This document shows positions 32,238 to 43,549 of a stretch of 64,000 nucleotides of DNA, one piece after another; position 1 is the stretch's first letter, and each line of letters opens with the position of its first letter. The stretch comes from Flaveria trinervia (lineage: Eukaryota; Streptophyta; Magnoliopsida; Asterales; Asteraceae). The stretch covers positions 45,554,395 through 45,618,394 of the forward strand of contig CM046453.1 in NCBI GenBank assembly GCA_025506515.1, read 5' to 3'. The notes below the pieces were generated by a model. The model saw only the letters and a program-made list of their open reading frames with translations, was not told where the DNA came from and searched no databases. The position numbers and the translations under genes were made by a program.

Positions 32238-35051
32238 TAGTTGAGGTCAGGGACCCAAGCCTTAACTGGCTTGGGTGACCCAGAGGCATCACACATCATG
32301 AATTCTAACCACTGTCCATTTGAGGGAAAGGGCAGATCATTCTTCTTCTTGTGCTTATTATCAGACATTGAACTTAATTTTTCTTTCCATAAGCCAGTTT
32401 TGTGTAAGGCCTGTTTGTGAAAAACAGACGACTGGCTTATGGTTTGAACTTTATGTTCACTAATTCTTCTTGGTGGAGTCATAGAACTCCTTTTGGAAGA
32501 GCTTGGTTTAGTGTCATTAAGTTCAACTTTCTTCCTTAGTGTCTGATAATAAGGACAATAAGAAGCAATGTGTCCATATTTTCCACAATTGTAGCATGAT
32601 CTACTTTCGACATGTTGGTGGAACTGTTTCTGTGGGGACGTGTATGACAAAGGTGTGACTTTAGTTTGTTTGGGTTTTGTCACTTCTTGTTTAGATGTTT
32701 TATCTTCATTAACAAAATTAATTGTTTGAACCTTTTTAACATCTTTACCCTTTTGTTTATTTGGACTTAAACATGATGCACGTGTTTGGTTAACTTGTTT
32801 GGTCTTTTTGGGTTCAGAATTAGATGTGTTTGAACCTGACTTTACCTTAACCCTTTCAAATTGTTCATCCAAATTAACATTAGGCATTTTACCTTTTGAC
32901 TTTAAAGTGGTCTCCTTTAGTTTAGTGACAGATTCAATAGTTCTACTTGTGGAATCTGGATCACTTACAAGAGGGGTGGACACCACATAATCCTTGATTG
33001 GGTTCTCATTAATTGATTTACATTTAGCATTCAAAAAGGTCTCATGTGGTGATGGAACCACTTTGTAACCCAAACCCTCCCCGTTGTTGCGTATTCTCAC
33101 TAAGTGTTGGACTATGTGAGAAGAACTGGTCCAACTATGTAGTTTTTGTTTTAAAGAATTTACTTCGACTTCCAAAACTGCTTTTGTTTCTTAGTTTCTT
33201 CTAGGAGTTTAAATAGAACTTATGTCATTTTCTTGGTTAAAAGCTACAACTTCGGTTTCCCTTAGTTGTTTATTTAACTGTTCTATTTTCTCTTTGTAAC
33301 TGTGCTCATTTTGTTTTAAAATCCTGTTTGCTTTTGTGCATAGTTGTAAGTCATTTACTAAGCTATCATTGTGATCTAACAACCTAGCAAATTTTGAGTC
33401 TATGCTTTCTCTAAATTTATTACATTCATTACAAGCATGACTATCAAACAATTGGTCTTTGGTACATACCTGAGAAGATTCGATTGAAGCAGCCATCATA
33501 ACACAGTTTGACTTTTCTAGTGCTGGTAATTCTGAACATGTTAAACTTTGACCTTATTCATTCAGGTAATTAACTACATTTGTAGTTTCTTCATTATTCA
33601 AGATCACGAGTTCCACTGCTATATCATCTTCGCTTGCAGAGTCGTCATCCAAACCCTCAACACATGCAATGTTGGATTCTCCCGGAGATACAAACCGAAA
33701 GGTCCAATCTTACCCTTCATCATCTTGAGGAGTCAAGGCCTTAGGATCCTTGCTTGACGCTATAGTACTACTTGTGGGTTTATCTTGGCGATTGAAGGAT
33801 GAGAACGGATTAACATGCCTGTCTTCTTGGGTTTCACACATTCACGTTTGAAGTGCCCTTTCTCTCCACAGTTAAACAGGTAACTTTGGTTTTGTCAAAA
33901 CCAAAAGTTGTATCCTTTGTGGCTATCAAGTTCTGTCCTGTCTTCTTAACAAACTTCTTCGCCCTCCGGACAGCACTAGCAAGAGCCCAGATAATGTCCA
34001 TCCTTTCTAGCCCATTCTCGTCTACTTGCTCGTAGTATTCATCTGCCAGATGGCAGTTTCCTATCCTTCCTACAACTAGACCGTCATAGGAGTGAACGAC
34101 AGCTGCTAGGAGGTCCATATGCTCCTTTGCTACCTCTACAGTCATATTACCAAGATTCTCGATCTTCAATTTCATAGCATTGGCTTCAGGTGCTATGTAT
34201 TGGGTTCAAGATGACCTTGACGTGTCAGATCCTGAAGTAGTGGCTTGGGATGGAGCAGCTGAACTCGACACGAATGATGTATGAAGTGGTGCTCCAGATG
34301 TTTTTGGTTGAGGAGTTGAATTGTACAGTGAGGGGTTTTGATCATATGAACTCTTTTTTGACCTGTACTTCATCCTCAACTCTTCCTCTCTCAGCTTCAG
34401 AATGAAATCGTTGATATCCAACTTTGCCAGCATGTTATTCTGTCTGAGGTTTGATACAAATGAAACCCACTCTTCTGGCAAGCATCTGCGAAATTTGACA
34501 CCTTGTCTTCCATGGACGTAACAACCCCATGAGTGTGCAGCTCATTCATTAAATGGTGGAAGCGGTCTATAAGATCATCCAAACTCTCCTTACCCATCGA
34601 TGAGAATTTATCAAACTCCTTCTTCAAAGCCTTAGCCTTTAGAGCTTTTAGCGATGCATTCCCATCATACCGTTTTTCCAGAGCATCCCATAGCTTCTTT
34701 GCTTGCTTGTTCTTAAAAAACTAATGGAATATATCCTTAGGAATTGACCGAGTCAGCAAAGCATACACCTTCTTCTCTGCATTGTACTTTACCGGCTATC
34801 AGTCATGCCACCTAAGGTAAGTTTAACTCCATCAGCACCAACCGGCATACTATACCCTGTCTCGATTGATTCCCACAGATTACAATCAACTCCATTAAGT
34901 ATATCTCGAACCTTTGCTTCCATTGTGGGTAATCATCTAATGTTATGAGCTTATGGGGCTTATTGTGATTTCTAACTTCATCTTCCAGAAGCAATAGATT
35001 CTGGATCCGTGAATTCCTGCTTGCAGTGAATGTTGAGTATTGATCTTCCAT
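32237..35051 (-). pseudogene. gag: gag of element B with two zinc knuckles
   Basis: The ATG at 35051 gives MEDQYSTFTASRNSRIQNLL, then LDDYPQWKQRFEIYLME, the Copia gag opening. After shifts come EFDKFSSMGKESLDDLIDRF (about 34620) and a Ser-rich stretch. Knuckle 1 (about 33885-33840) has CxxCGEKGHFKREC spacing but one missing base splits its first cysteine pair. A coiled-coil segment (33499-33209) and an open frame of 312 codons (33175-32237) follow, containing knuckle 2, SCYNCGKYGHIASYC, intact. Such a long gag with two CCHC motifs fits Sireviruses. It would form particles and bind RNA. Confidence 0.82.
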
Positions 35052-35084
35052 TTCTATTTACTTTGACTTTTAGAACAAACTGTT

Positions 35085-35559
35085 TCACTGTTGCGAATGA
35101 AAGGATGTGATTGGGCTAACCGTTCGATTGAACAATGTGGATGGCTCAACCGTGCGATTGAACAAATACGGATGAGTCAATCATGCAATTGAACAAATCC
35201 AGATGAGTCAATCGTGCGATTGGACAAATGCGGATGAACAATGCGAATAGGGTGTTCACTCGTACGAATGGATGAACGACTGAGTTCAATCGTGCGTATG
35301 GGAGGTGCGAATGATTTCAGTTGTGTGATTGAGTCAATCGTGCGACTGAAGCTGCTGGTTTTTTGAAAATTCAAGGGTTTTGGCACTTTGACACAAAAAT
35401 ATGATTTTCACAAACCCTAATTTGCCGTAAGCCAGAAAACATGAACTTTTAGACCTGGAGTCACTGAAAAAACACTGTTTTATCAAAAAGATGGTGTTTT
35501 TAACTGCAAAAACATGAGATTTACACCAAAAACGATTGAATCACATGCGAAATCACGAG
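35085..35559 (-). repeat. 5' leader of element B with TCAATCGTGCGATTGA-type array
   Basis: Between the PBS and the gag ATG, about 35095-35350 hold some ten variants of CAATCGTGCGATTGA and AATGCGGATGA. These are the same kind of short inverted motif found in the family B LTRs. The part nearest the PBS (35380-35559) is AT-rich without repeats. No ORF. Confidence 0.7.
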
Positions 35560-35578
35560 CCAAAGCTTTGATACCACT
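35560..35578 (-). promoter_or_regulatory. primer-binding site of element B
   Basis: The minus strand reads AGTGGTATCAAAGCTTTGG directly after the LTR end GGTCCTTACA; it is a one-base variant of the initiator methionine tRNA complement TGGTATCAGAGC. Confidence 0.85.
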
Positions 35579-36314
35579 TGTAAGGACCATTTAGGTATGG
35601 TGTACTAACTGATTCTGCACGTATACCAACTCAAATAGTGCGGAAACCTATTTGATTGGTGATCCAATCAGGGAGAACACAGTTATGATCACTCTAACAA
35701 TAATGAAACATTATGAATGATTAGAACACGATCAACTGTGATATATGAACTCGGAACAGGTTTTCTTGAGTCTTCGAACAGCTAGGGTACGATTGTGTGC
35801 ATAGGTATTCGAATTCTTTTGTTTTTCCATGAATTAGGTGGTATTTATAGGTTAGGGTTTTCTATTCGTGCGACTGAGCCATTAGCATGGTTCATTCGTG
35901 CGACTGAAGCATGCGATTGATCCATCCGCACGACTAAAGGTACTGTCGTGCGACTGAGTCAATCTTATGTATTAATCGTGCGACTGATCCAGTCTCCTGG
36001 TTCAGTCATGCGAATGGTTCATTAGCATGAAGTATTCATGCGTATGGTCCATTAGCATGATCCATTCGCATGAGAACTTCACACGATTAAGTTTAAACAT
36101 GTTTCTCAATCATTATTGACTAAGAATTACGTAAACAACCACAAACCTATATAGTTAGTTCAATATGCGTTATCACACAATAATCAATGAAATATTAAAC
36201 ATTATATGCATCAACCACATATTGTATTTCATTCATACCCATTCAATTACATATATGTAAGACATGAAAGACATTTTACATTAAGCTCCTAAACTAGGTA
36301 CACATGTATCTACA
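35579..36314 (-). mobile_element. LTR B4 (5' LTR of element B)
   Basis: 736 bp, from TGTAGATACATG to GGTCCTTACA on the minus strand, with the same motif array and CTATAAATACC core as LTR B1. CAAGT follows its outer end. It and B1 differ by scattered substitutions and a few small indels, so the insertion is not recent. Confidence 0.92.
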
Positions 36315-36388
36315 CAAGTAACTCTCCTCGTTGTCTTGTTGTGTTGTAAGTGACCACCCTTCATCGGTCCTGCATTTGGTATTAGAGC
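36315..36388 (+). mobile_element. 5' LTR of A3, part 2, with right CAAGT duplication and PBS
   Basis: CAAGT at 36315-36319 repeats the five bases at 10553-10557 and marks the far side of element B. The LTR then continues to CGGTCCTGCA at 36374. The primer-binding site TTTGGTATTAGAGC follows at 36375-36388, with one substitution against TGGTATCAGAGC. The gag ATG comes 70 bp later. The arrangement shows A3 was in place before B landed. Confidence 0.85.
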
Positions 36389-36458
36389 TTCCAGGCTCTT
36401 GATATAAGATCTCACCATCTTAAGATCCCTTACACACACAAAATACTTAACTTATCAA

Positions 36459-39183
36459 ATGGAAGCCATTTTTAAAATTGATATGGAAACTGGAACCATG
36501 AACAAGTCGCCACTGATCACTCTTGATGACTTTGATACCTGGTGCCAAAGAATGGAAGGTTTCATCAGGTCTCTAGACTCAAGAATGTAGGAGTCTATTA
36601 AAAATGGACCTTACATACCAAGCACCCCTTCTACTGTTGCTGGTGGTATGATCCCCAAGGTTGTGGCCAACTACTTAGATAAAGATAGAAAGAGAGTAGA
36701 GATTGACTAGAAGGCCATGACAGCCCTTCAGACTACTCTTCCAAACTTTGTGTACAGAGGTTTCAAGAAATGCAAAATAGCTAAGCAGCTGTGGGATGCA
36801 TTAAAACTGATGTATGAGGTTCCTCTGAAGCCAAGGAGAACAAGAAGAATCTCCTGAAGTAGCAGTTTGAAAATTTCACCTTCAAAGCAGGTGAAACCAT
36901 GACTCAACAATACTTCAGGTATGTTGAGATTGTGGATACCCTAGTGGATGGAGGAGTTGCTCTTGAAAACAAAGACATTGTAAGGACGTTCATGTCCTCA
37001 CTTCCTAGGCAATGGACACACTACTGTGTGGTTATCAAGAGAACTGAGAACCTGAAAAATCTCACTCTAACAGAGTTATATGGGATTCTCAGTGGCTACC
37101 AGATGGAGATGAACATGCAAGGTTTATCTGGAAACACCAATAATCAAATGGGTTCAGCCTTCATATGGTTGAAAGGGATAGCATAGAACCCTAACATTAT
37201 CTCATATGCTACCCTGACAACTCACAAAAGGGTCCGTTCATCACCTTCCTTGAGACACCAAGGGAGAACTACACTCAAGGAAGCCCATTCCAAGAGACAA
37301 GTTCTTCTCAAGTCTTTGTGTCCTCTGATGAAAGTTGTGGTAGCTTTCTTTTCACTCTTGAAGACCTGGACTATATCTATCCAAATGATCTGGAATACAT
37401 GGAGATAGTCCAGCAGATGGCTCTTCTCACTCACAGAGCCAAGAAGTTTTACAAGCGAGCTAGATGGAAGTTCCCAAGCAATGCAGCCAGTGGAAAGTTT
37501 GGACTGGAAAAAAGCAAAGTCAAGTGTTACAATTGTAACTTGATGGGCCACATTGCTAGGGAGTGTAAGGAACCAAGAACAAATGGTGGCCAAGCACAAT
37601 CCAAACCAAACTACACTAATAAAGCTACCCAGAATAAGAAGCCAAAGCAGCAAGCTACAGTTGTTGTTGAAGAAGGAGGCTTTGACTGGAGCTTTCAGGT
37701 GGAAGATGCTTCACCAAACCAAGCACTGATGGCAGATCATGATGAAGCCAAGGTACTGGAACATCTCGGTACCCATGAATGCATTGCTAAAGTCAACAGA
37801 TACAAGTCCTACAACTTAGAAATGAGATCTGATCTTCAGTCCTTAAAAATCCTAAAAGCTTATTTTAGAAAGTCTGAAAGTGATTAAACTAATGATAGAA
37901 GACTTAGAGAAAACTATTTCAGTTTTAAAACATGAGCATACAAATTTTAGGACTCAGATCAAGGATCTCATAACTAAGCTGATGAGTGCCAGGCTGAGCT
38001 TGTGATCAGCAAAGCCAGGGTAGAAAAGTGTGTTCTTAAAGAAGAGACCTTCAAGAACATGATATCCTCTTCCCCATACAATAAGGTGTGCTATCAAAAC
38101 AAGCAAGGACTGGGATCTAATGATATAGCTCCTCCACACACAATCTTATTTGTAAGATCACCTAGGTATGGAACTCGTGAAGATGAGCTTCCTCTCATAG
38201 ACCCCTTGAGTGAAGAGGATGAAGAAGTGATAGTGAAGAATTCCTTTGAGAAGAGTGAAGAGAAGGATTCCAAGAAGGGCCAATATCCTTCTGAGGAGAA
38301 GAAGAAGACTATGATGACCAAGTCTATGAGAAAAAGTTTAATCACAAAGAGCAAAAGAAAAGCTAGGATGGCTCAAGAGATCAAGGCTACTTTTGACTCT
38401 AAGCAGAAATAATTTTTTATCTCTACAGGGTTTGGAGTAGTGAAGACTGAAGACATTAACCTAAACTCTACTGCCAAGAGCTCTGGTTCGTGTTCAAATC
38501 ATCTCAGCACCAAGAAGAAGGCTGATCTGTTGTGTATCACTGCTACATAGCCTGGACCATCCAACTCCAAGAGCAGTTCGAAGCCCAAAAGAACTGTCTC
38601 AACATCTACAAATATGAAGTTGTAGAAGGGATGTGATCAAAGTCAGTCCTGTTCTCAACAGAACGCTTGTGGGAAGAAGAAAATGGAATGTGTCGTGTGT
38701 GAAAGTACTTCTCATATTGCTATGGATTGTCCATACAATCCAAGATGTACTCTTCACATGACCAGGAAAGTGACTTCCAAGAGTTCCAAGAAGATTCCAG
38801 CTTTGGAAGGAAAATTTGTTTCCTTTGGAAGCTCCAAAATGAAGAAGAAGGCAAGTGGAAAATTGCCTTCGGAAGAAAATTTGGTCTCCGAAAAAAGAAA
38901 TACTTCTGAAGCACTAAAGTATGCTACAGTGTTTGCAGAATCTTCGGAAGGTCCAGTCATCAAAACTTCTGAAGTCTTAAAAGCTTTCGATGTGTTGAAG
39001 GTCAAGTCCAAACTTCCGAAGGTGGTGTGGAAGTCAAAGAAAGACCAAATGACTGAAAGTTCTCCATCAACAGCAGCTCAAGAACCTCAAAGCACAACTA
39101 TAGGATCCATTACTTTTGCATTATCTTCTACTTCTTTTAATAAGCCCAAAACAAATAAGTCTTGGGTTTCTAAATGTAACTAA
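36459..39183 (+). pseudogene. gag: gag of element A3 with two zinc knuckles
   Basis: The ATG about 70 bp after the PBS gives MEAIFKIDMETGTMNKSPLI and LDDFDTWCQRMEGFI, with a stop after SRM and further breaks. A clean stretch (36899-37186) carries FENFTFKAGETMTQQYFRYV and LSGYQMEMNMQGL. After a shift, 37318-37886 includes YMEIVQQMALLTHRAKKFYK and knuckle 1 CYNCNLMGHIAREC. A Lys/Glu-rich segment (38002-38412) precedes knuckle 2, CVVCESTSHIAMDC (38690), and a Ser/Lys-rich tail to 39183. The tail-coding DNA is dense in the CTTCNGAAG motif of the family's LTR. Confidence 0.83.
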
Positions 39184-40480
39184 TCTTTCTCTGTACGCAG
39201 GGACAGCTCAAGACAAACAAAAATGTCTGGATCATTGACAGTGGCTATTCCAGGCACATGACAGGCAATAAGTCACTACTCCAGAACTTTAAAAGGATTG
39301 TTGGAGGACTTGTTGCTTTTGGAGTAGATGAAGGTGGTTACATTTCTGGAAGGGGCAAGGTCACAAATGATAAGGTCAGCATTGAAAAGGTAGACTTTGT
39401 CAAGGAGCTTGGGTACAATCTTTTGACTGTATCCTAGATTTGTGATCAGAGTCATAACATGCTCTTTACTAATCATAAGTGCATTGTTCTCAAGCCCAGG
39501 GTGGTCATTCCTCATGAGCATATTCTGCTTAGAGCCCACAGGAAAAGGAAATTTACAAGATGGATTTGCAAGAAACATCTCCCTCTGGAGAAGTTTTATG
39601 CTTTCTGTCTAAAGAAAATACTTATGAGTCTTTCTTATGACATTAAAGAATGTGTCATGTAAACTTTAAGAATATGAATAAACTGATTAAGAATGATTTG
39701 GTAACTGTAATACCAAAGAAAGAGTTTATAAGTGATGATCATTATGTTGCATGCCTGAAAGGGAAGCAACATAAGGTATCTCATAAACCTAAGCAAAGAA
39801 ACTCCATCACTACTCCCTACACTTGTTACATATAGATCTCTTTGGCCCCACTAGTGTGATGAGTTTAGGAAGGACCTCTTATTGTTTAGTGATCACAGAT
39901 GACTTTACAAGATTCACTTGGGTTTTCTTCCTTAGAACTAAGGATGAGACCCCTGAGATTCTGAAGAATTTCATCCTAAAGATTGAGAATCAATCTAATC
40001 ACAAGGTCAAAACCATAAGATGTGATCAGTGAACTAAGTTCAAGAACCAAATCCTTGATACATTTTGTGATGAAAAGGGTATTGCAAGACAATACAGTGC
40101 TCCCAGGACTCCTCAGCAAAATGGTGTTGCTGAGATGAGAAACAAGACACTGATCGAAGCTGCAAGAACCATGTTGTCTGCCTCTAAGCTGCCCATCACC
40201 TTCTGGGCAGAGGCAATCAACACTACCTGCTATATGCAGAACATAGTTTTATTTCTTAAAGCTCATGGAAAGACTCCTTATGAACTTTGACACAGGAGGA
40301 AACCTTTCATTGGTTTTCTCAGGTCATTTAGATGTCCTTGCACCATCTTGAATACCAAAGATCAAATAGCCAAATTTCTAAGAATCAGATGGTGGACACT
40401 TTATTGGATACACTTCCCAAGCTAAGGCTTATAGAGTATACAATCTCAGAACTAGAATTGTTGAGGAGTCAGCCAATGTG
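39184..40480 (+). pseudogene. pol: protease and integrase of element A3
   Basis: Protease: VWIIDSGYSRHMTGNKSLLQ (39219), with DSG intact. Integrase: HVNFKNMNKLIKNDLV with the HHCC domain damaged (a stop inside the first His pair, and YVAC instead of CVAC). Then LHIDLFGPTSVMSLGRTSYC with the first aspartate, IRCDQ-stop-TKFKN where a normal core has a serine before the second aspartate and a glycine after it, and ARQYSAPRTPQQNGVAEMRN with the glutamate. Frame breaks occur at 39440, 39660, 40030, 40290 and 40385. It would have joined the cDNA to the genome. Confidence 0.83.
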
Positions 40481-42512
40481 ACTTTCAATGAACACACACC
40501 TTGTGTGGCTGGTTCTAGTCCTGATTGGTTGTTTGATCTTGATTTAGTTACCAACTGTTTTAACAAATCTTATGAGACTGTTTCAGGGTCTATAGAATTC
40601 TTACCTACAGGTGATCCTGACCCAAGATTTGAGCTAAAAAGACCTTCAAGTAACACATCTTCATCTCCAGTTGTAACTACCTCTGCAAATGAAGTTTTTA
40701 TTAGCACCACAATGACAAATTCAACTAATTCATCTGAGATGCCTTCAAATTCCAGCTTAGAGGCTCTACAACCAGATAAAGAAACTTCAAATGCAGAAGA
40801 AAATAATGGAGGTGGTGATAATGATTAGGAATTTCTTGATGCTGATAACCACTCCATAGATGACAACATTAATGATATCACACACTCATTGGATCAAGTC
40901 TCTCTTGATAAGTGTGCTGATGTGGTGAGAGAAACATCCATACCAGATCTAAATTTCTCTAATTTAGATCTCTCTCAGCAACTTGTTGTGATCCCTCAGC
41001 TAAGGATCCATAAGTCTCACCCCACCACAAACATCATTGGAGATATTGACACAAGGGTAAGAACAAGAGGACAAACCCATGAAGCAAATGTTTTTCTTCA
41101 TTCTTGTTTCTTATCCCAGATAGAGCCAAAGAAAATTGATGAGGCTCTGAAGGATGGAAGTTGGGTTGAAGCTATGCAACAGGAGTTGCTTCAATTCAAA
41201 AGATAGAAACTTTGGAACCTTTGTCCTCTTCCTCATGGGAAGACTACTATTGGAACCAAATGGGTGTTTACGAACAAGAAGGATGGTAGAGGGATTATCA
41301 TCAAGAACAAAGCTAGACTAGTTGTTCAAGGATACACACAAGAAGAAGGAATTGACTACACTAATGTCTTTGCTCCTGTAGCAAGACTGGAAGCTGATAG
41401 AATATTATTGGCATTTGCTGCATCCAAGAACTTTAAGATCTATCAACTTAATGTCAAGTGTGCTTTTATGTATGGAGTGATTAATGAAGAGGTGTATGTC
41501 AAACAACCACTTGGTTTTGCAGACCCTAATCATCCTGATTATGTCTGCAAGCTTGACAAAGCTCTTTATAGGCTGCATCAGCACCCAAGAAGTGGTATGA
41601 GACTCTATCTTAGTATCTCTACAAATATGGATACAGAAGGGGTACTATAGATGGAACTCTCTTCATCAAAGGACAGGAAAACAACATAATGCTAGTTCAA
41701 GTATATGTAGATGACATCATCTTTGGTTCAACTAACTCATGGCTCTGCAAGGACTTTGAGAAGCTGATGAAGGACAGATTTGAAACGAGTGCCAAGAGGA
41801 AACTCAATTTCTTTCTGGGAGTTCAAGTGAAGCAAGTTGAAGATGTCATCTTCATTAGTCAGTCAAAGTATGTTCAAGACATACTTAAGAGATTCAACAT
41901 GACTGATTGTAAGATTGCTAAGACACCCATAGCAAGAAACCACTCCCTTGGACCTGATCTTGAGAGGGAGTGTATGGATGAACACCTTTACAGGTCTATG
42001 ATTGGGTCTCTTATGTATCTTACAACTAGCAGGCCTAATATCATGTTTGTTACATGTATTTATGCAAGATATCAGGCCAACCCTAAGATGTCTCACATTA
42101 TCACTATAAAAAGGATTCTAAGATACCTCAAAGGTGCTTCAACACTTAGTCTTTGGTATCCTAAGAATTCTGACTTCAATCTGTATGCTTATACAAATAG
42201 TGATTATGGTGGTTGTAACATGACTGCAAAGTCCACATCTGGGGGATGTCAGTTTCTTGGTGGAAGGGTTGTCTCATGGCAGTGCAAGAAACAATCTTGT
42301 GTCTTTGCATCAACTGCTGAAGCTAAATACATTACTGTTGCAAGCTGTTGTGCTCAAATGCTATGGATTCAGAATCAGATGCTTGACTATGGATTAAACT
42401 TCAAGGAGACTCCCATTCACATAGACAACAACAATGCTATCTCTATCACAGAGAATCATGTACAGCACTCAAGGACCAAACACATCAACATCAGGTATCA
42501 TTTAATAAGAAA
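40481..42512 (+). pseudogene. pol: connector, reverse transcriptase and truncated RNase H of A3
   Basis: Connector (40481-41206) with SPDWLFDLDLVTNCFNKSYE and RIHKSHPTTNIIGDID. RT: NKARLVVQGYTQEEGIDYTN (41305), VFAPVARLEADRILLAFAA and a shift near 41640. Then an open frame of 289 codons (41689-42558) with QVYVDDIIFGSTN, SKYVQDILKRFNMTDCKIAK and YLTTSRPNIMFVTC. RNase H has NSDYGGCNMTAKSTSGGCQF, and TAEAKY in place of the usual EAEY. The match to Copia ends at TKHINIRYHLIR (about 42512); the rest of RNase H, linker, 3' ORF and LTR are absent from this side. Confidence 0.86.
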
Positions 42513-42675
42513 ATTAAAAGTTAATATTGTTATAACTTATTATTTTAAAGTATTTTGAAAGTTAAAAGTAAATAATCTATCCAATACTAATAAAAAAGAT
42601 ATTTGTATGCTACTTGTCAGTATTTTAGATCTACGAAATTCTATTCTCCTATTTCTCTTTCCTAAAAAATATCAC
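42513..42675. other. short non-coding stretch between A3 and A2
   Basis: AT-rich sequence of about 160 bp that begins where the RNase H homology stops and ends at the LTR of A2, with ATCAC next to the LTR. I recognise nothing in it. Confidence 0.5.
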
Positions 42676-43535
42676 TACAGGATTGGTTAAGGGTCACTTA
42701 ACAATTAGTTTTTTCTTTCAAACTCACTTGAACAACACTCGGATAAAAATAGAGTCAATAAGAGTTGATCATAATATAGCAAGTAATACGGAACACAAGA
42801 AGTAATTTTCAAGGTACTTTTATATATTGCTTCTCAACTCAAGTATTATAAGACTCTTACAAGCAGTATGGAATAAGTTATAATGAGAACCTATATATAA
42901 TACTACCTACAGCTGGATATACTTTGATACCAGTTGGGATCCTATAACTAAAGCCTATACTACAAGACTATAGTTTAAGGTATCTCGGATAATGTCTTAT
43001 CTGAGATTTGGTAGTCAGGTCATGTCCCTGACTTACCTTTTGTCACCAACTAAAGTTGGTAACATGTACTATCATAAAAAGGTAAACAGTGGAATAAAGT
43101 ATGGTCAACTGCATGGCTCTTTGAGAAAATGCCATACAGTATCAGAGGTCTGCAACGGGGTGTCAGAGACCATACTTATATCCACTGTTTCATAGCAGTG
43201 TCTTCCGAAGGTTAAATGGCTTCGGAAGAACAAGTACTTCCGAAGCCACTTATACTTCGGAAGAGGTTGCTTCTTCTAAGGCTTGGGAACTTCTTCTTTC
43301 CTACATACTTCGGAAGTAGTCTTCTGATTGCTCTTCTAAGACTTGATCTTCGAAAGCATGCTCTTAACTTCGGAAGTAGAGTACTGTCTTCAGAAGTTAA
43401 TCTTTCACTTTGTCTTCAGAAGAACTCTACAACCTTCGGAAGTTCCATGCTAAGCTTCGGAAGCGTTTGCATGTAGCACCAAAATTATCTTAGTGATTTG
43501 GTTTTGGTTGCACCAGCCTTCTTCTTGATCTAACA
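42676..43535 (-). mobile_element. 3' LTR of element A2, 860 bp
   Basis: Minus strand, from TGTTAGATCAAGAAG to AATCCTGTA. The end is TA rather than CA, by comparison with TCCTGCA of LTR A3. Between 43195 and 43465 there are eight exact CTTCSGAAG motifs and two CTTCAGAAG. A TATATAAAAG core lies near 42825. No PBS follows, as expected for a 3' LTR. Confidence 0.83.
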
Positions 43536-43549
43536 AACTCCCCCTAGGC
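43536..43549 (-). promoter_or_regulatory. polypurine tract of A2
   Basis: GCCTAGGGGGAGTT on the minus strand immediately before the LTR; the same GGTAGCATCA context precedes it as at the A1 border. Confidence 0.82.

Larger units (their letters stand above)
10558..36314 (-). mobile_element. Sirevirus B, 25.8 kb with nested insertions
   Basis: Two LTRs of 737 and 736 bp in the same minus orientation bound the element, and CAAGT flanks both outer ends. Read minus, the order is: LTR 36314-35579, PBS, leader, gag, protease (to about 32025), a nested block (32024-24231), integrase and RT/RNase H (24230-21134), solo LTR B2, linker, 3' ORF (17860-11300, interrupted by a hAT element), PPT and LTR 11294-10558. 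Removing the three insertions leaves a Sirevirus of about 14 kb. Stops, frame breaks and a deletion of the RT catalytic motif show it is inactive. Confidence 0.85.

Noticed and set aside
37222..37653. 143-codon minus-strand frame with hydrophobic stretches
   Set aside because: It lies opposite the clear gag and zinc-knuckle coding sequence of A3 and has no recognisable motif.
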